Shown piece after piece: positions 7,189 through 14,394 of a stretch of 18,501 bases of DNA (its first letter is position 1; every line of letters begins with the position of its first letter). The stretch is from DASUMP01 sp036277635 (GTDB lineage: Bacteria > Actinomycetota > Acidimicrobiia > IMCC26256 > PALSA-610). The stretch is taken from the NCBI GenBank assembly GCA_036277635.1, contig DASUMP010000056.1, positions 1 through 18,501 on the forward strand. The letters run 5' to 3'. The notes beneath the pieces are model-generated. The model saw only the letters and a list, made by a program, of their open reading frames with translations, searched no databases and had not been told where the DNA came from. A program made the translations under genes and the position numbers.

Positions 7189-8462
7189 TGGACGCCGTCG
7201 ACGTCATCCGTACCAAGCGCGATGGCGGGCGGCTCTCCGACGAGCAGATCCGCTGGTTCCTCGAGGCGTACACCGCGGGTGACATCGCCGACGAGCAGGC
7301 GTCCGCGCTGTTGATGGCGATCGTGTTCCGCGGCCTCGACGCCGACGAGCTCGCGACCTGGACGCGCACGATGCTCGAGTCGGGCGATCGGCTCGACCTC
7401 GCGGCGGTCCCGAACCCCACCGTCGACAAGCACTCGACCGGCGGGGTGGGCGACAAGGTGTCGCTCGTGCTCGCGCCCCTCGTCGCCGCCTGCGGCGCGG
7501 CCGTCCCGCAGCTGTCGGGCCGTGGGCTCGGCCATACCGGCGGCACGCTCGACAAGATGGAAGCCATCCCCGGGTGGCGCGCGGATGTCACTCCGGCGCG
7601 CATGGTCGAGATCCTCACCGACGTCGGCGCGGTCATCGCCGCGGCGGGGAGCGGTCTCGCGCCGACCGACCGCAAGCTCTACGCGCTGCGCGACGTGACG
7701 GGGACAGTCGAGTCGATCCCGCTCATCGCGTCGTCGATCATGTCGAAGAAGCTCGCCGAAGGGACCAGCGCGCTGGTGCTCGACGTGAAGATCGGATCGG
7801 GTGCGTTCCTCCCCGAACCTGAGCGCGCCCGGCTTCTCGCCGAGACGATGGTCGGGATCGGCGAGGCGAACGGGGTGCGCACCCGAGCCCTGCTGACGCG
7901 CATGGACACGGTGCTCGGACGGACCGCCGGGAACGGCCTGGAGGTGATCGAGTCGGTCGAGACGCTGCGCGGTGGTGGACCACCCGACCTCGTCGAGGTG
8001 ACAGTCGCGCTCGCCCGCGAGATGCTCGAGCTGGTGGGCATCGACACCGACCCCGCGCCGGTGCTCGCGTCCGGCGCTGCGTACCCGGTGTGGGAGGCGA
8101 TGGTCGCGGCCCAGGGCGGCGATCCGAGCGCGCCGCTCGCGGTCGCGCCGCATCGACGGACCGTGCCCGCGCCTGGGAGCGGCGTCGTGCAGCGGCTCGA
8201 CGCGCGCTCGGTTGGGATCGCCGCGTGGCGCCTCGGTGCGGGGCGGGCCCGCAAGGAGGATCCGGTGAGTGCAGCGGCCGGCATCGTGTGCCTGGCCAAG
8301 CCCGGCGACGAGGTGCGCGCCGGCGCACCGTTGCTCGAGCTGCACACCGACGATCCCGACCGCTTCGACGGGGCGCTCGACGCGCTCGACGGCGCGTGCA
8401 CGGTGGGCGACGATCCTCCCGAAGCGGTGGCGCTCGTCGCCGAGCGCGTCGGGCCGACCTGA
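7188..8462 (+). CDS. deoA: Thymidine / pyrimidine-nucleoside phosphorylase
   Basis: A 424-residue enzyme that phosphorolyses thymidine, deoxyuridine and, in the broader PyNP form, uridine, giving the base and (deoxy)ribose-1-phosphate. The signature DKHSTGGVGDK begins near residue 80 (Lys81, His82, Ser83) and contributes to phosphate binding. The hinge element GRGLGHTGGTLDKMEAIPG and the pyrimidine-binding SSIMSKKLAEG follow. The C-terminal alpha/beta domain has the biotinyl-like hairpin (about 325-400). Length matches E. coli DeoA (440) and Bacillus PyNP (about 433). The ATG shares one base with the cdd stop (TGATG). The sequence alone does not tell me whether it is strict for 2'-deoxy substrates. 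Confidence 0.95.
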   Translation: MDAVDVIRTKRDGGRLSDEQIRWFLEAYTAGDIADEQASALLMAIVFRGLDADELATWTRTMLESGDRLDLAAVPNPTVDKHSTGGVGDKVSLVLAPLVAACGAAVPQLSGRGLGHTGGTLDKMEAIPGWRADVTPARMVEILTDVGAVIAAAGSGLAPTDRKLYALRDVTGTVESIPLIASSIMSKKLAEGTSALVLDVKIGSGAFLPEPERARLLAETMVGIGEANGVRTRALLTRMDTVLGRTAGNGLEVIESVETLRGGGPPDLVEVTVALAREMLELVGIDTDPAPVLASGAAYPVWEAMVAAQGGDPSAPLAVAPHRRTVPAPGSGVVQRLDARSVGIAAWRLGAGRARKEDPVSAAAGIVCLAKPGDEVRAGAPLLELHTDDPDRFDGALDALDGACTVGDDPPEAVALVAERVGPT

Positions 8463-8470
8463 GCCGAACG

Positions 8471-8476
8471 TACGAT
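8471..8476 (+). promoter_or_regulatory. Candidate -10 box for a leaderless add transcript
   Basis: TACGAT ends exactly 6 nt before the GTG at 8483, the spacing expected if that G is the first transcribed base. No Shine-Dalgarno-like sequence sits in the 20-bp gap after deoA, the only sizeable gap among the downstream genes of this operon. No good -35 is visible. Confidence 0.4.
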
Positions 8477-8482
8477 GGCTCC

Positions 8483-9589
8483 GTGACCGCCCCGACACGC
8501 GCCGCCATCCGCGAGGCGCCGAAGGTGGTGCTGCACGATCATCTCGACGGAGGGCTCCGGCCCGCCACGATCGTCGAGCTCGCCGAACAGGGCGGCTACG
8601 GCGCGTTGCCCACGCACGATCCCGCCGAGCTCGCCACGTGGTTGAAGCGGGGCGCGAGCCGCAGCGATCTCGTGCTCTACCTCGAGACGTTCGAACACAC
8701 GGTCGGCGTCATGCAGACCCGAGACGCGCTCGCTCGCGTCGCGCGTGAGTGCGCGGAAGATCTCGCCGCCGACGGCGTGGTCTACGCCGAGGTGCGCTTC
8801 GCTCCCGAGCTGCACCTCCAGCAGGGCTTGTCGCTCGACGAGGTCGTCGACGCGGTGCTGGCGGGCTTCCGCGAAGGAAGCGCCGGACGGCGGATCACGC
8901 TGCGCACGCTCGTCACCGCGATGCGCACCGCGGCGCGCTCGGTCGAGATCGCGGAGCTCGCGATCCGCTGGCGGGACCGCGGCGTCGTTGGCTTCGACAT
9001 CGCCGGTGCCGAAGCCGGACACCCGCCGTCGCGCCACCTCGACGCGTTCCAGCGCGTGCTGCAAGAGAACTTCCACATCACGATCCACGCCGGCGAAGCG
9101 TTCGGTCTGCCGTCGATCTGGGAAGCGGTGCAGGAATGCGGCGCCGAACGCCTCGGGCACGGCGTGCGCATCGTCGACGACATCGCCCTCGACGGCGGCG
9201 GCGAGCCCCGGCTCGGGCGGCTCGCGGCGTTCGTGCGCGACCGGCGGGTCCCGCTCGAGATGTGCCCGTCGTCGAACGTGCACAGCGGTGCCGCGCCGTC
9301 GATCGCCGAGCACCCGATCGGTCTCCTGACCCGCTTGCGGTTCCGCGTCACGGTGAACACCGACAACCGGCTGATGAGCGACATCACGATGACCGACGAG
9401 CTCACCGGCCTCGTCGAAGCGTTCGGGATCGGCTGGGACGTCATCGAGTGGTGGACGCTCAACGCGATGAAGAGCGCGTTCATCCACTACGACGAGCGCC
9501 TCGAGCTCATCAACGGCGTGATCAAACCGCACTACGCGCCGCTCAAGGCGGTCGCGGGCGGCGACTGGGTGACGCCGGCGTCGGCCTAG
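8483..9589 (+). CDS. add: Adenosine deaminase
   Basis: A 368-residue metal-dependent amidohydrolase converting (deoxy)adenosine to (deoxy)inosine. Zinc ligands His18 and His20 lie in LHDHLDG. Catalytic HAGE is at His202-Glu205, LGHG at His226, and the zinc-binding Asp294 is in VNTDN. The residue after it is Asn295, where the classical enzyme has a second Asp that contacts the substrate (mouse Asp295-Asp296). I believe this occurs in other actinobacterial ADAs but cannot check. The GTG at 8483 gives the normal N-terminus; an ATG at 8475 is out of frame. Inosine formed here feeds the purine nucleoside phosphorylase encoded convergently. The last codon lies in a CTAG shared with that gene. Confidence 0.94.
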   Translation: MTAPTRAAIREAPKVVLHDHLDGGLRPATIVELAEQGGYGALPTHDPAELATWLKRGASRSDLVLYLETFEHTVGVMQTRDALARVARECAEDLAADGVVYAEVRFAPELHLQQGLSLDEVVDAVLAGFREGSAGRRITLRTLVTAMRTAARSVEIAELAIRWRDRGVVGFDIAGAEAGHPPSRHLDAFQRVLQENFHITIHAGEAFGLPSIWEAVQECGAERLGHGVRIVDDIALDGGGEPRLGRLAAFVRDRRVPLEMCPSSNVHSGAAPSIAEHPIGLLTRLRFRVTVNTDNRLMSDITMTDELTGLVEAFGIGWDVIEWWTLNAMKSAFIHYDERLELINGVIKPHYAPLKAVAGGDWVTPASA

Positions 9590-9597
9590 CCGAGCCG
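9576..9597. terminator. Bulged hairpin centred on the shared stop codons (candidate bidirectional terminator)
   Basis: CGGC (9576-9579) plus TCGGC (9581-9585) pair with GCCGA (9589-9593) plus GCCG (9594-9597). This gives a 9-bp stem with one bulged G at 9580 and the loop CTA at 9586-9588. It can fold in transcripts of either strand. No T-run follows on either side, so Rho-independent activity is uncertain. I see no other candidate terminator between the two convergent operons. Confidence 0.4.
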
Positions 9598-10410
9598 CTC
9601 CAACACGCCGCGCAGCAGCGCGACCATCCGACTGCCCGCGTCGCGTCCGGTCGCGAGCACCTCGGCGTGATCGAGGCCGCCGCTCGCGAGTCCGGCGGCC
9701 GGGTTCGTGACGAGCGAGATGCCGAGCACCTGGGCGCCGAGGTGGCGGGCCGCGATCGTCTCGAGCACGGTCGACATCCCGACGAGATCGGCGCCGAACG
9801 TCGCCAGCATGCGGATCTCCGCGGGTGTCTCGTAGGCGCCGCCGAGCAGACCGGCGTACACGCCTTCGTGCAGGGTCGGGTCGACCTCGCGCGCGAGGGC
9901 GCGCAGCGCGGGGGAGTACGCGTCGACGAGGTCGGTGAAGCGCGACGGGAACCCCGACGGCGGCGGGGGTCCCCCGAGCGGCGTGTGCCCGGTGAGGTTC
10001 AGCTGATCGGCGATGAGCACGGGCTCGCCGACCCGCAACACATCGGGACGCAGCGAACCCGCCGCGTTCGTGAGCACCACGGTGCTGCACCCGGCCATGA
10101 TCGCGGTGCGCACGCCGTGCACGACCACGTCGGGCGAATGGCCTTCGTACAGGTGGCTCCGCCCGTTGAGCACGAGGACGGCGTGGTCGCCGACCGTCAT
10201 CGAGCGCAGCTCGCCACGGTGGCCGCCCACGGTCGGGGCTGGGACGCCGGGCAGGTCGGCGAGCGGCGTGACCGTGTGGGTCTCGCCGAGGTCGTCGGCG
10301 GCGTCGCTCCAGCCCGAGCCGAGCACCACGACCGCGTCGTGACGGTCGCGGCTCGTGAGCTCGGCGAGGCGGGTGGCCGCGTCGCGCGCCGCGGCGTAGG
10401 GATCGGTCAC
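9586..10410 (-). CDS. punA: Purine nucleoside phosphorylase, trimeric (6-oxopurine) type
   Basis: A 274-residue enzyme that phosphorolyses inosine, guanosine and their deoxy forms to hypoxanthine or guanine plus (deoxy)ribose-1-phosphate. Phosphate-binding residues are Ser32 in LGSGW and Arg84/His86 in GRSHLYEG. TNAAGSL (114-120), Glu194 in AYETPAE, Met212 in VGMSTV and Asn236 in VTNPAAG complete the purine site. The Glu plus Asn pair marks 6-oxopurine specificity, so adenosine must be deaminated by Add first. The GTG at 10410 has AGGAG 9 nt upstream and overlaps the preceding HAD stop (GTGA). It is the last gene of the leftward operon. Confidence 0.95.
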   Translation of the reverse strand: MTDPYAAARDAATRLAELTSRDRHDAVVVLGSGWSDAADDLGETHTVTPLADLPGVPAPTVGGHRGELRSMTVGDHAVLVLNGRSHLYEGHSPDVVVHGVRTAIMAGCSTVVLTNAAGSLRPDVLRVGEPVLIADQLNLTGHTPLGGPPPPSGFPSRFTDLVDAYSPALRALAREVDPTLHEGVYAGLLGGAYETPAEIRMLATFGADLVGMSTVLETIAARHLGAQVLGISLVTNPAAGLASGGLDHAEVLATGRDAGSRMVALLRGVLERLG

Positions 10411-11117
10411 GGCGTCGGACTCCTCGTGATGACGGTGGCGACGAGCTCGGGCAGCTCGCGGAGCGTATCGATCGACCAGTAGCCGTCGTGCTCGGTGGGC
10501 GGCTCGGCGTGCTCGAGCTCCCACGTCAGGTGGTACGGCACGTGCACCGCGCGCCCGCCGAGCGCGAGCACCGGCAGCACGTCGGAGCGCACGGAGTTGC
10601 CGACCATCACGAACCGGGCGGGCTCCACGCGGGTGGCTGCGATGACGCGAGCGAACGTGCGCTCGTCCTTCTCGTGGACGATCTCGATCCGCTCGAAGAA
10701 GTCTGCGAGTCCCGATCGCGCGATCTTCGACTCCTGGTGGAACAGGTCGCCCTTGGTGACGAGCACCAGGCGATGGTGCGCGGCGAGCTGCGCGACGACC
10801 TCGTCGACACCGTCGATCAGCTCGACCGGGTGCGCGAGCATCTCCTTGCCGAGCTCGAGGATCTGCTGCACCTCGCCGGCGGTCACCGCACCCTCGGTGA
10901 CCTCGATCGCGGTCTCGATCATCGACAGCATGAAGCCCTTCACGCCGTAGCCGAAGAGCTCGAGGTTGCGCCGTTCCGTGTCGAGGAGCCGCTCGTCGAG
11001 GACCGCGGGATCGCTGCGGTGCGCGAGGAGCTCGCGGTAGCGCGCCTGCGTGTCGGCGAAGATCCCTTCGTTGTGCCACAGCGTGTCGTCGCCGTCGAAC
11101 GCGATGACCTCGATCAT
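10407..11117 (-). CDS. HAD-superfamily hydrolase (probable small-molecule phosphatase)
   Basis: A 236-residue haloacid-dehalogenase fold protein with all four motifs: nucleophile Asp8 and general acid Asp10 in FDGDDTLW, Thr121 in VTKGD, Lys150 in EKDE, and GNSVRSD at 173-179 for Mg2+ binding. An alpha-helical cap lies between motifs I and II (about residues 15-100), as in C1-cap phosphatases such as YjjG and sugar phosphatases. In this operon a nucleoside monophosphate or (deoxy)ribose-phosphate substrate is plausible, but the sequence does not show it. It overlaps both neighbours by 4 bp and has AAGGG just before its ATG. Confidence 0.85.
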   Translation of the reverse strand: MIEVIAFDGDDTLWHNEGIFADTQARYRELLAHRSDPAVLDERLLDTERRNLELFGYGVKGFMLSMIETAIEVTEGAVTAGEVQQILELGKEMLAHPVELIDGVDEVVAQLAAHHRLVLVTKGDLFHQESKIARSGLADFFERIEIVHEKDERTFARVIAATRVEPARFVMVGNSVRSDVLPVLALGGRAVHVPYHLTWELEHAEPPTEHDGYWSIDTLRELPELVATVITRSPTP

Positions 11118-11977
11118 GCGCCCTTGGGGTGCCAGACCGTCTTCAGCTCCATCGTCGCGAGCAACGCGTCGGGCGACTGGGCCGCGTCGGTGCCGTACGC
11201 GGGATCCGTGCCGAGCGGACGCACCACCCGCTTCACGTTGTCGGCCGCGAGGCGCTCGAGCTCGGGGGCGAGACCTGCCGGCGCCCCGGTCACGTCGATC
11301 GCGTCGATGTCGAGGTGGCCGGCCAGCCACGGACCGAGCTCCGCGACGTGACCGCTCAGCAGGTTCACCACGCCGGCCGGCAGGTCGGACGTCGCGAGCA
11401 CCTCGGCCAGCGTCATCGCGGGCAGCGGCGCGCCCGCCGAGCACAGCGCGACGGTCGTGTTCCCGGCCGCGAGCGCCGGCGCGAGGTGCGACACGAGCCC
11501 GAGCAGCGGGGGAGCGTCGGGAGCGAGCACCGCGACGACGCCGGTCGGTTCGGGGATCGTGAAGTCGAAGTACGGCCCCGCGACCGAGTTCACGGTGCCG
11601 GCGACGTGCGCGATCTTGTCGGTCCAGCCCGCGTACCAGACCCACCGGTCGATCGCGCGGTCGACCTCGGTGGTCGGGTCGGGCGCACCCGCGTGCTGGA
11701 GCTCGTCGCAGAATTGGTCGCGACGACCCTCGAGCATCTCCGCGATCCGGTAGAGGATCTGTCCCCGGTTGTACGCCGTCTTCGCCGCCCATCCGGGCGC
11801 AGCGGCGCGCGCGGCGCGCACGGCGTCGCGCACGTCCTTGCGCGAACCCTGCGCCGCCCACGCGAGCGTGGTGCCGTCGGCGGCGTGCACCGGATACGAA
11901 CGTCCCGACTCGGAGCGCACGAACTCACCGCCGACGAACAGCTTGTAGGTCTTGCGCACATCCAGGCGGTCGGTCAT
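11114..11977 (-). CDS. Half-length aldehyde dehydrogenase-like protein without catalytic residues (ALDH16 C-domain-like)
   Basis: A 287-residue protein that follows the aldehyde dehydrogenase fold through the NAD-binding domain and then ends, lacking the catalytic domain. Aligned by eye with the preceding gene, the oxyanion Asn becomes Ala155 (LAPDAPPL), the NAD-binding Lys becomes Cys179 (VALCSAG), and the segments holding the catalytic Glu and Cys are absent. Conserved fold markers remain, including YAGWTDK (115-121), LAPALAAGNT (165-174) and LPAGVVNLLSG. The natural-looking N-terminus, intact frame and 4-bp overlaps on both sides argue against a decaying pseudogene. The size and position suggest the non-catalytic C-terminal domain of ALDH16, here on its own gene and probably a partner subunit of the preceding enzyme. 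That role is inference. Confidence 0.75.
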   Translation of the reverse strand: MTDRLDVRKTYKLFVGGEFVRSESGRSYPVHAADGTTLAWAAQGSRKDVRDAVRAARAAAPGWAAKTAYNRGQILYRIAEMLEGRRDQFCDELQHAGAPDPTTEVDRAIDRWVWYAGWTDKIAHVAGTVNSVAGPYFDFTIPEPTGVVAVLAPDAPPLLGLVSHLAPALAAGNTTVALCSAGAPLPAMTLAEVLATSDLPAGVVNLLSGHVAELGPWLAGHLDIDAIDVTGAPAGLAPELERLAADNVKRVVRPLGTDPAYGTDAAQSPDALLATMELKTVWHPKGA

Positions 11978-13461
11978 CGCGCCACCAGCTCCACGTAGGG
12001 GTGCAGACCCGCCAACCCGCCCTCGCGACCGAACCCGCTCTCGCGGAACCCGCCGAACGGGCTCGTGGGATCGAAGCGGTTGAAGGTGTTCGCCCACACC
12101 ACGCCGGCGCGCAAGTGGTCGGCCATCCACAAGATCTTCGAGCCCTTCTCGGTCCACACCCCCGCGGAGAGCCCGTACGGCGTGTTGTTCGCCTTCGCGA
12201 CCGCTTCGTCGGGCGTGCGGAACGTGAGCACCGACAGCACCGGGCCGAAGATCTCCTCGCGCGCGACGCGGTGCGCGGGGTGGACCTCGGTGAACACGGT
12301 CGGCGGGAACCAGTACCCGCGGTCGGGGAGCTCGCACGGGGGCTGGTAGAGCTGCGCGCCCTCGTCGACGCCGGCGGCGACCAGCTCGCGGATCCGGTCG
12401 AGCTGGACCCGCGAGTTGATCGCACCCAGGTCGGTGTTCTTGTCGAGCGGGTCGCCGACCCGCAGCGTCGCGAGGCGCTCGCGCAGCTTCGTCATCACCA
12501 GGTCGGCGACCGACTCCTGGACGAGCAGGCGGGAACCCGCGCAGCACACGTGTCCCTGGTTGAACCAGATGCCGTTGACGATGCCTTCTACGGCCTGGTC
12601 GATGGCCGCGTCCTCGAACACGACGTTGGCGGCTTTGCCCCCGAGCTCGAGGGTCAACCGCTTCCCGCTCCCCGCGATCGTGCGCTGGATCTCCTTGCCG
12701 ACCTCGGTCGAGCCGGTGAACGCGATCTTGTCGACGCCCGAGTGGGCGACCAGCTCGGCGCCGGCGAGCGGACCGCCGGTGACGATGTTGACCACGCCCG
12801 GGGGCACGCCGGCTTCGTCGAGCACGCTCGCGAGGAGCAGCGCAGTGAGCGGCGTCGTCTCCGCGGGCTTCAACACGACCGTGTTGCCGGTCGCGAGCGC
12901 GGGAGCGAGCTTCCACGCCGCCATCAGCAGCGGGAAGTTCCACGGGATGATCTGGCCCGCGACGCCGACGGGTCGCGGCGTGCGGTGCGCGAACGCGTAG
13001 TCGAGCTTGTCGGCCCATCCGGCGTAATAGAAGAAGTGCGCGGCCGCGAGCGGCACGTCGACGTCGCGCGACTCCTTGATCGGCTTGCCGCCGTCGAGGG
13101 TCTCGAGCACCGCGAACTCACGGCTGCGCTCCTGCAGCATGCGGGCGATCCGGTAGAGCAGCTTCGACCGATCGGCGCCGGATCGCGCGGCCCACGCCGG
13201 GAACGCGTCGCGCGCCGCGCGCACCGCAGCGTCGACGTCGGCGGCGTCGGCGAGCGCGAACCGCGCGAGCGGCTCCTCCGTCGCGGGGTTCAGGCTCTCG
13301 ATCCACTGACCCGAGCGCGGCTCGACCCACTGCCCGCCGATCCACAGGTCGTAGCGGTCCTGCAGGTGGACGGGCGCGGTCGACTCGCGCGACGGCGCGT
13401 ACTCGATCGGCCCGCCGCGCGCGGTGGGTGCAGGGACGAGACCGTCGGACATCGCGTTCAT
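11974..13461 (-). CDS. NAD(P)-dependent aldehyde dehydrogenase, catalytic (ALDH16 N-domain-like)
   Basis: A 495-residue full-length aldehyde dehydrogenase. Asn175 in IIPWNFPLL stabilises the intermediate, Lys198 in VVLKPAE and the TGSTEVGK loop (249-256) bind the cofactor, Glu272 in LELGGK is the general base, and Cys306 in GHVCCAGSR is the nucleophile. The C-terminal oligomerisation part (FGGFRESGFGREGG) is complete. It starts at the ATG overlapping the deoC stop, so it is likely coupled to DeoC, whose acetaldehyde product is the obvious candidate substrate. The next gene is a catalytically dead half-length paralogue, together giving 782 residues, close to the size of single-chain ALDH16 proteins. 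The enzyme class is certain; substrate and ALDH16 assignment are inferred. Confidence 0.9.
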   Translation of the reverse strand: MNAMSDGLVPAPTARGGPIEYAPSRESTAPVHLQDRYDLWIGGQWVEPRSGQWIESLNPATEEPLARFALADAADVDAAVRAARDAFPAWAARSGADRSKLLYRIARMLQERSREFAVLETLDGGKPIKESRDVDVPLAAAHFFYYAGWADKLDYAFAHRTPRPVGVAGQIIPWNFPLLMAAWKLAPALATGNTVVLKPAETTPLTALLLASVLDEAGVPPGVVNIVTGGPLAGAELVAHSGVDKIAFTGSTEVGKEIQRTIAGSGKRLTLELGGKAANVVFEDAAIDQAVEGIVNGIWFNQGHVCCAGSRLLVQESVADLVMTKLRERLATLRVGDPLDKNTDLGAINSRVQLDRIRELVAAGVDEGAQLYQPPCELPDRGYWFPPTVFTEVHPAHRVAREEIFGPVLSVLTFRTPDEAVAKANNTPYGLSAGVWTEKGSKILWMADHLRAGVVWANTFNRFDPTSPFGGFRESGFGREGGLAGLHPYVELVAR

Positions 13462-14387
13462 CCCAACGTGAAGTGATCGGGGTTCTGGTAGCGCCCGGTG
13501 CGCAGCCACTGCCGCTGCATCAACATGTCGTTGAGGACGCTCGACGCGCCGATCCGGAACCAGTCGGGGTCGAGCCACGCCGGTCCGAGGGTCTCCTGGA
13601 CGACGACGAGGTACTGCCACGCGGTCTTCGCCGCCCGCACGCCGCCGGCGACCTTCAGTCCGATCGGCCGGCCCGTCTCGCGAGCGAAGTCGCGGATCGC
13701 CTCGGCCATGCACAGCGCCGTGGGGAGGGTGGCGTTCACGCCGATCTTGCCGGTGGACGTCTTGATGAAGTCGGCACCCGCCGCCATCGCGAGCACGGAC
13801 GCGCGCCGGATCTGGTCGTACGGCCCGAGCTCGCCGGTCTCGAGGATCACCTTCAGGTGCGCGTCGCCGCACGCGTCCTTCGACGCGACGATGTCGTCGA
13901 ACGCGTCGCCGTAGCGACCCGACAGGAACGCGGAGCGATCGAGGACCATGTCGATCTCGTCGGCCCCCGCGGCGACAGCGGCGCGGATCTCGGCGATCCG
14001 CGCGTCGCGCGGACCGAGCCCGCTCGGGAACGCGCCGGCGACGCTCGCGACCTTCACACCGGATCCCGCCAGCGCGGCGACCGCGACGGGCACGAGGTTC
14101 GGATACACGCAGACCGCGGCGACGGGCGGGCACGTGGGGTCGCTCGGATCGGGACGGCGAGCTTTCGCACACAGCGACTCGACGCGCCCGGGCGTGTCGG
14201 ACCCTTCGAGCGTGGTGAGGTCGGTGCAGCGGATCGCGAGGTCGAGCGCGGCGAGCTTGGCGCTCTGCTTGATCGAGCGTCCCCCGAGCGCGGCGGCCCG
14301 GGCCTCGAGGCCGACGGCGTCGACCGCAGCGACGCTCACCCCTCGCAGGGTCCACGGCTCGTCGCGCCGAGCGACGTCGGTGCTCAC
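13458..14387 (-). CDS. deoC: Deoxyribose-phosphate aldolase, long (animal-like) type
   Basis: A 309-residue class I aldolase that cleaves 2-deoxyribose-5-phosphate to acetaldehyde and glyceraldehyde-3-phosphate. The Schiff-base Lys209 is in FIKTSTGK, the proton-relay Lys245 in GLKVAGGVR, and the catalytic Asp146 in DEIDMVL. Length, the VNAT sequence after the Schiff-base lysine and the C-terminal FRIGAS...TGRY stretch resemble human DERA (318 residues; Lys218 and Lys254, the same 36-residue spacing) more than the roughly 250-residue bacterial DeoC. The GTG at 14387 is 7 bp after the mutase stop, the only non-overlapping junction in this operon. It links DeoA and PNP to central carbon metabolism. 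Confidence 0.95.
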   Translation of the reverse strand: MSTDVARRDEPWTLRGVSVAAVDAVGLEARAAALGGRSIKQSAKLAALDLAIRCTDLTTLEGSDTPGRVESLCAKARRPDPSDPTCPPVAAVCVYPNLVPVAVAALAGSGVKVASVAGAFPSGLGPRDARIAEIRAAVAAGADEIDMVLDRSAFLSGRYGDAFDDIVASKDACGDAHLKVILETGELGPYDQIRRASVLAMAAGADFIKTSTGKIGVNATLPTALCMAEAIRDFARETGRPIGLKVAGGVRAAKTAWQYLVVVQETLGPAWLDPDWFRIGASSVLNDMLMQRQWLRTGRYQNPDHFTLG

Positions 14388-14394
14388 CGCCCCA

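Noticed and set aside
8475..8477. ATG just before add as its start
   Set aside because: It is out of frame with the deaminase; the in-frame GTG at 8483 gives the expected N-terminus.
7679..10090. An 803-codon minus-strand frame across deoA and add
   Set aside because: It is antisense to two clear enzymes and consists of low-complexity Arg/Ala/Asp-rich translation, so it is a base-composition artefact.
11114..11977. Half-length aldehyde dehydrogenase as a pseudogene or sequencing frameshift
   Set aside because: The frame is uninterrupted, both junctions are precise 4-bp overlaps, and the C-terminus runs cleanly into the HAD start. All active-site positions are replaced in a way that suggests a maintained non-catalytic domain.
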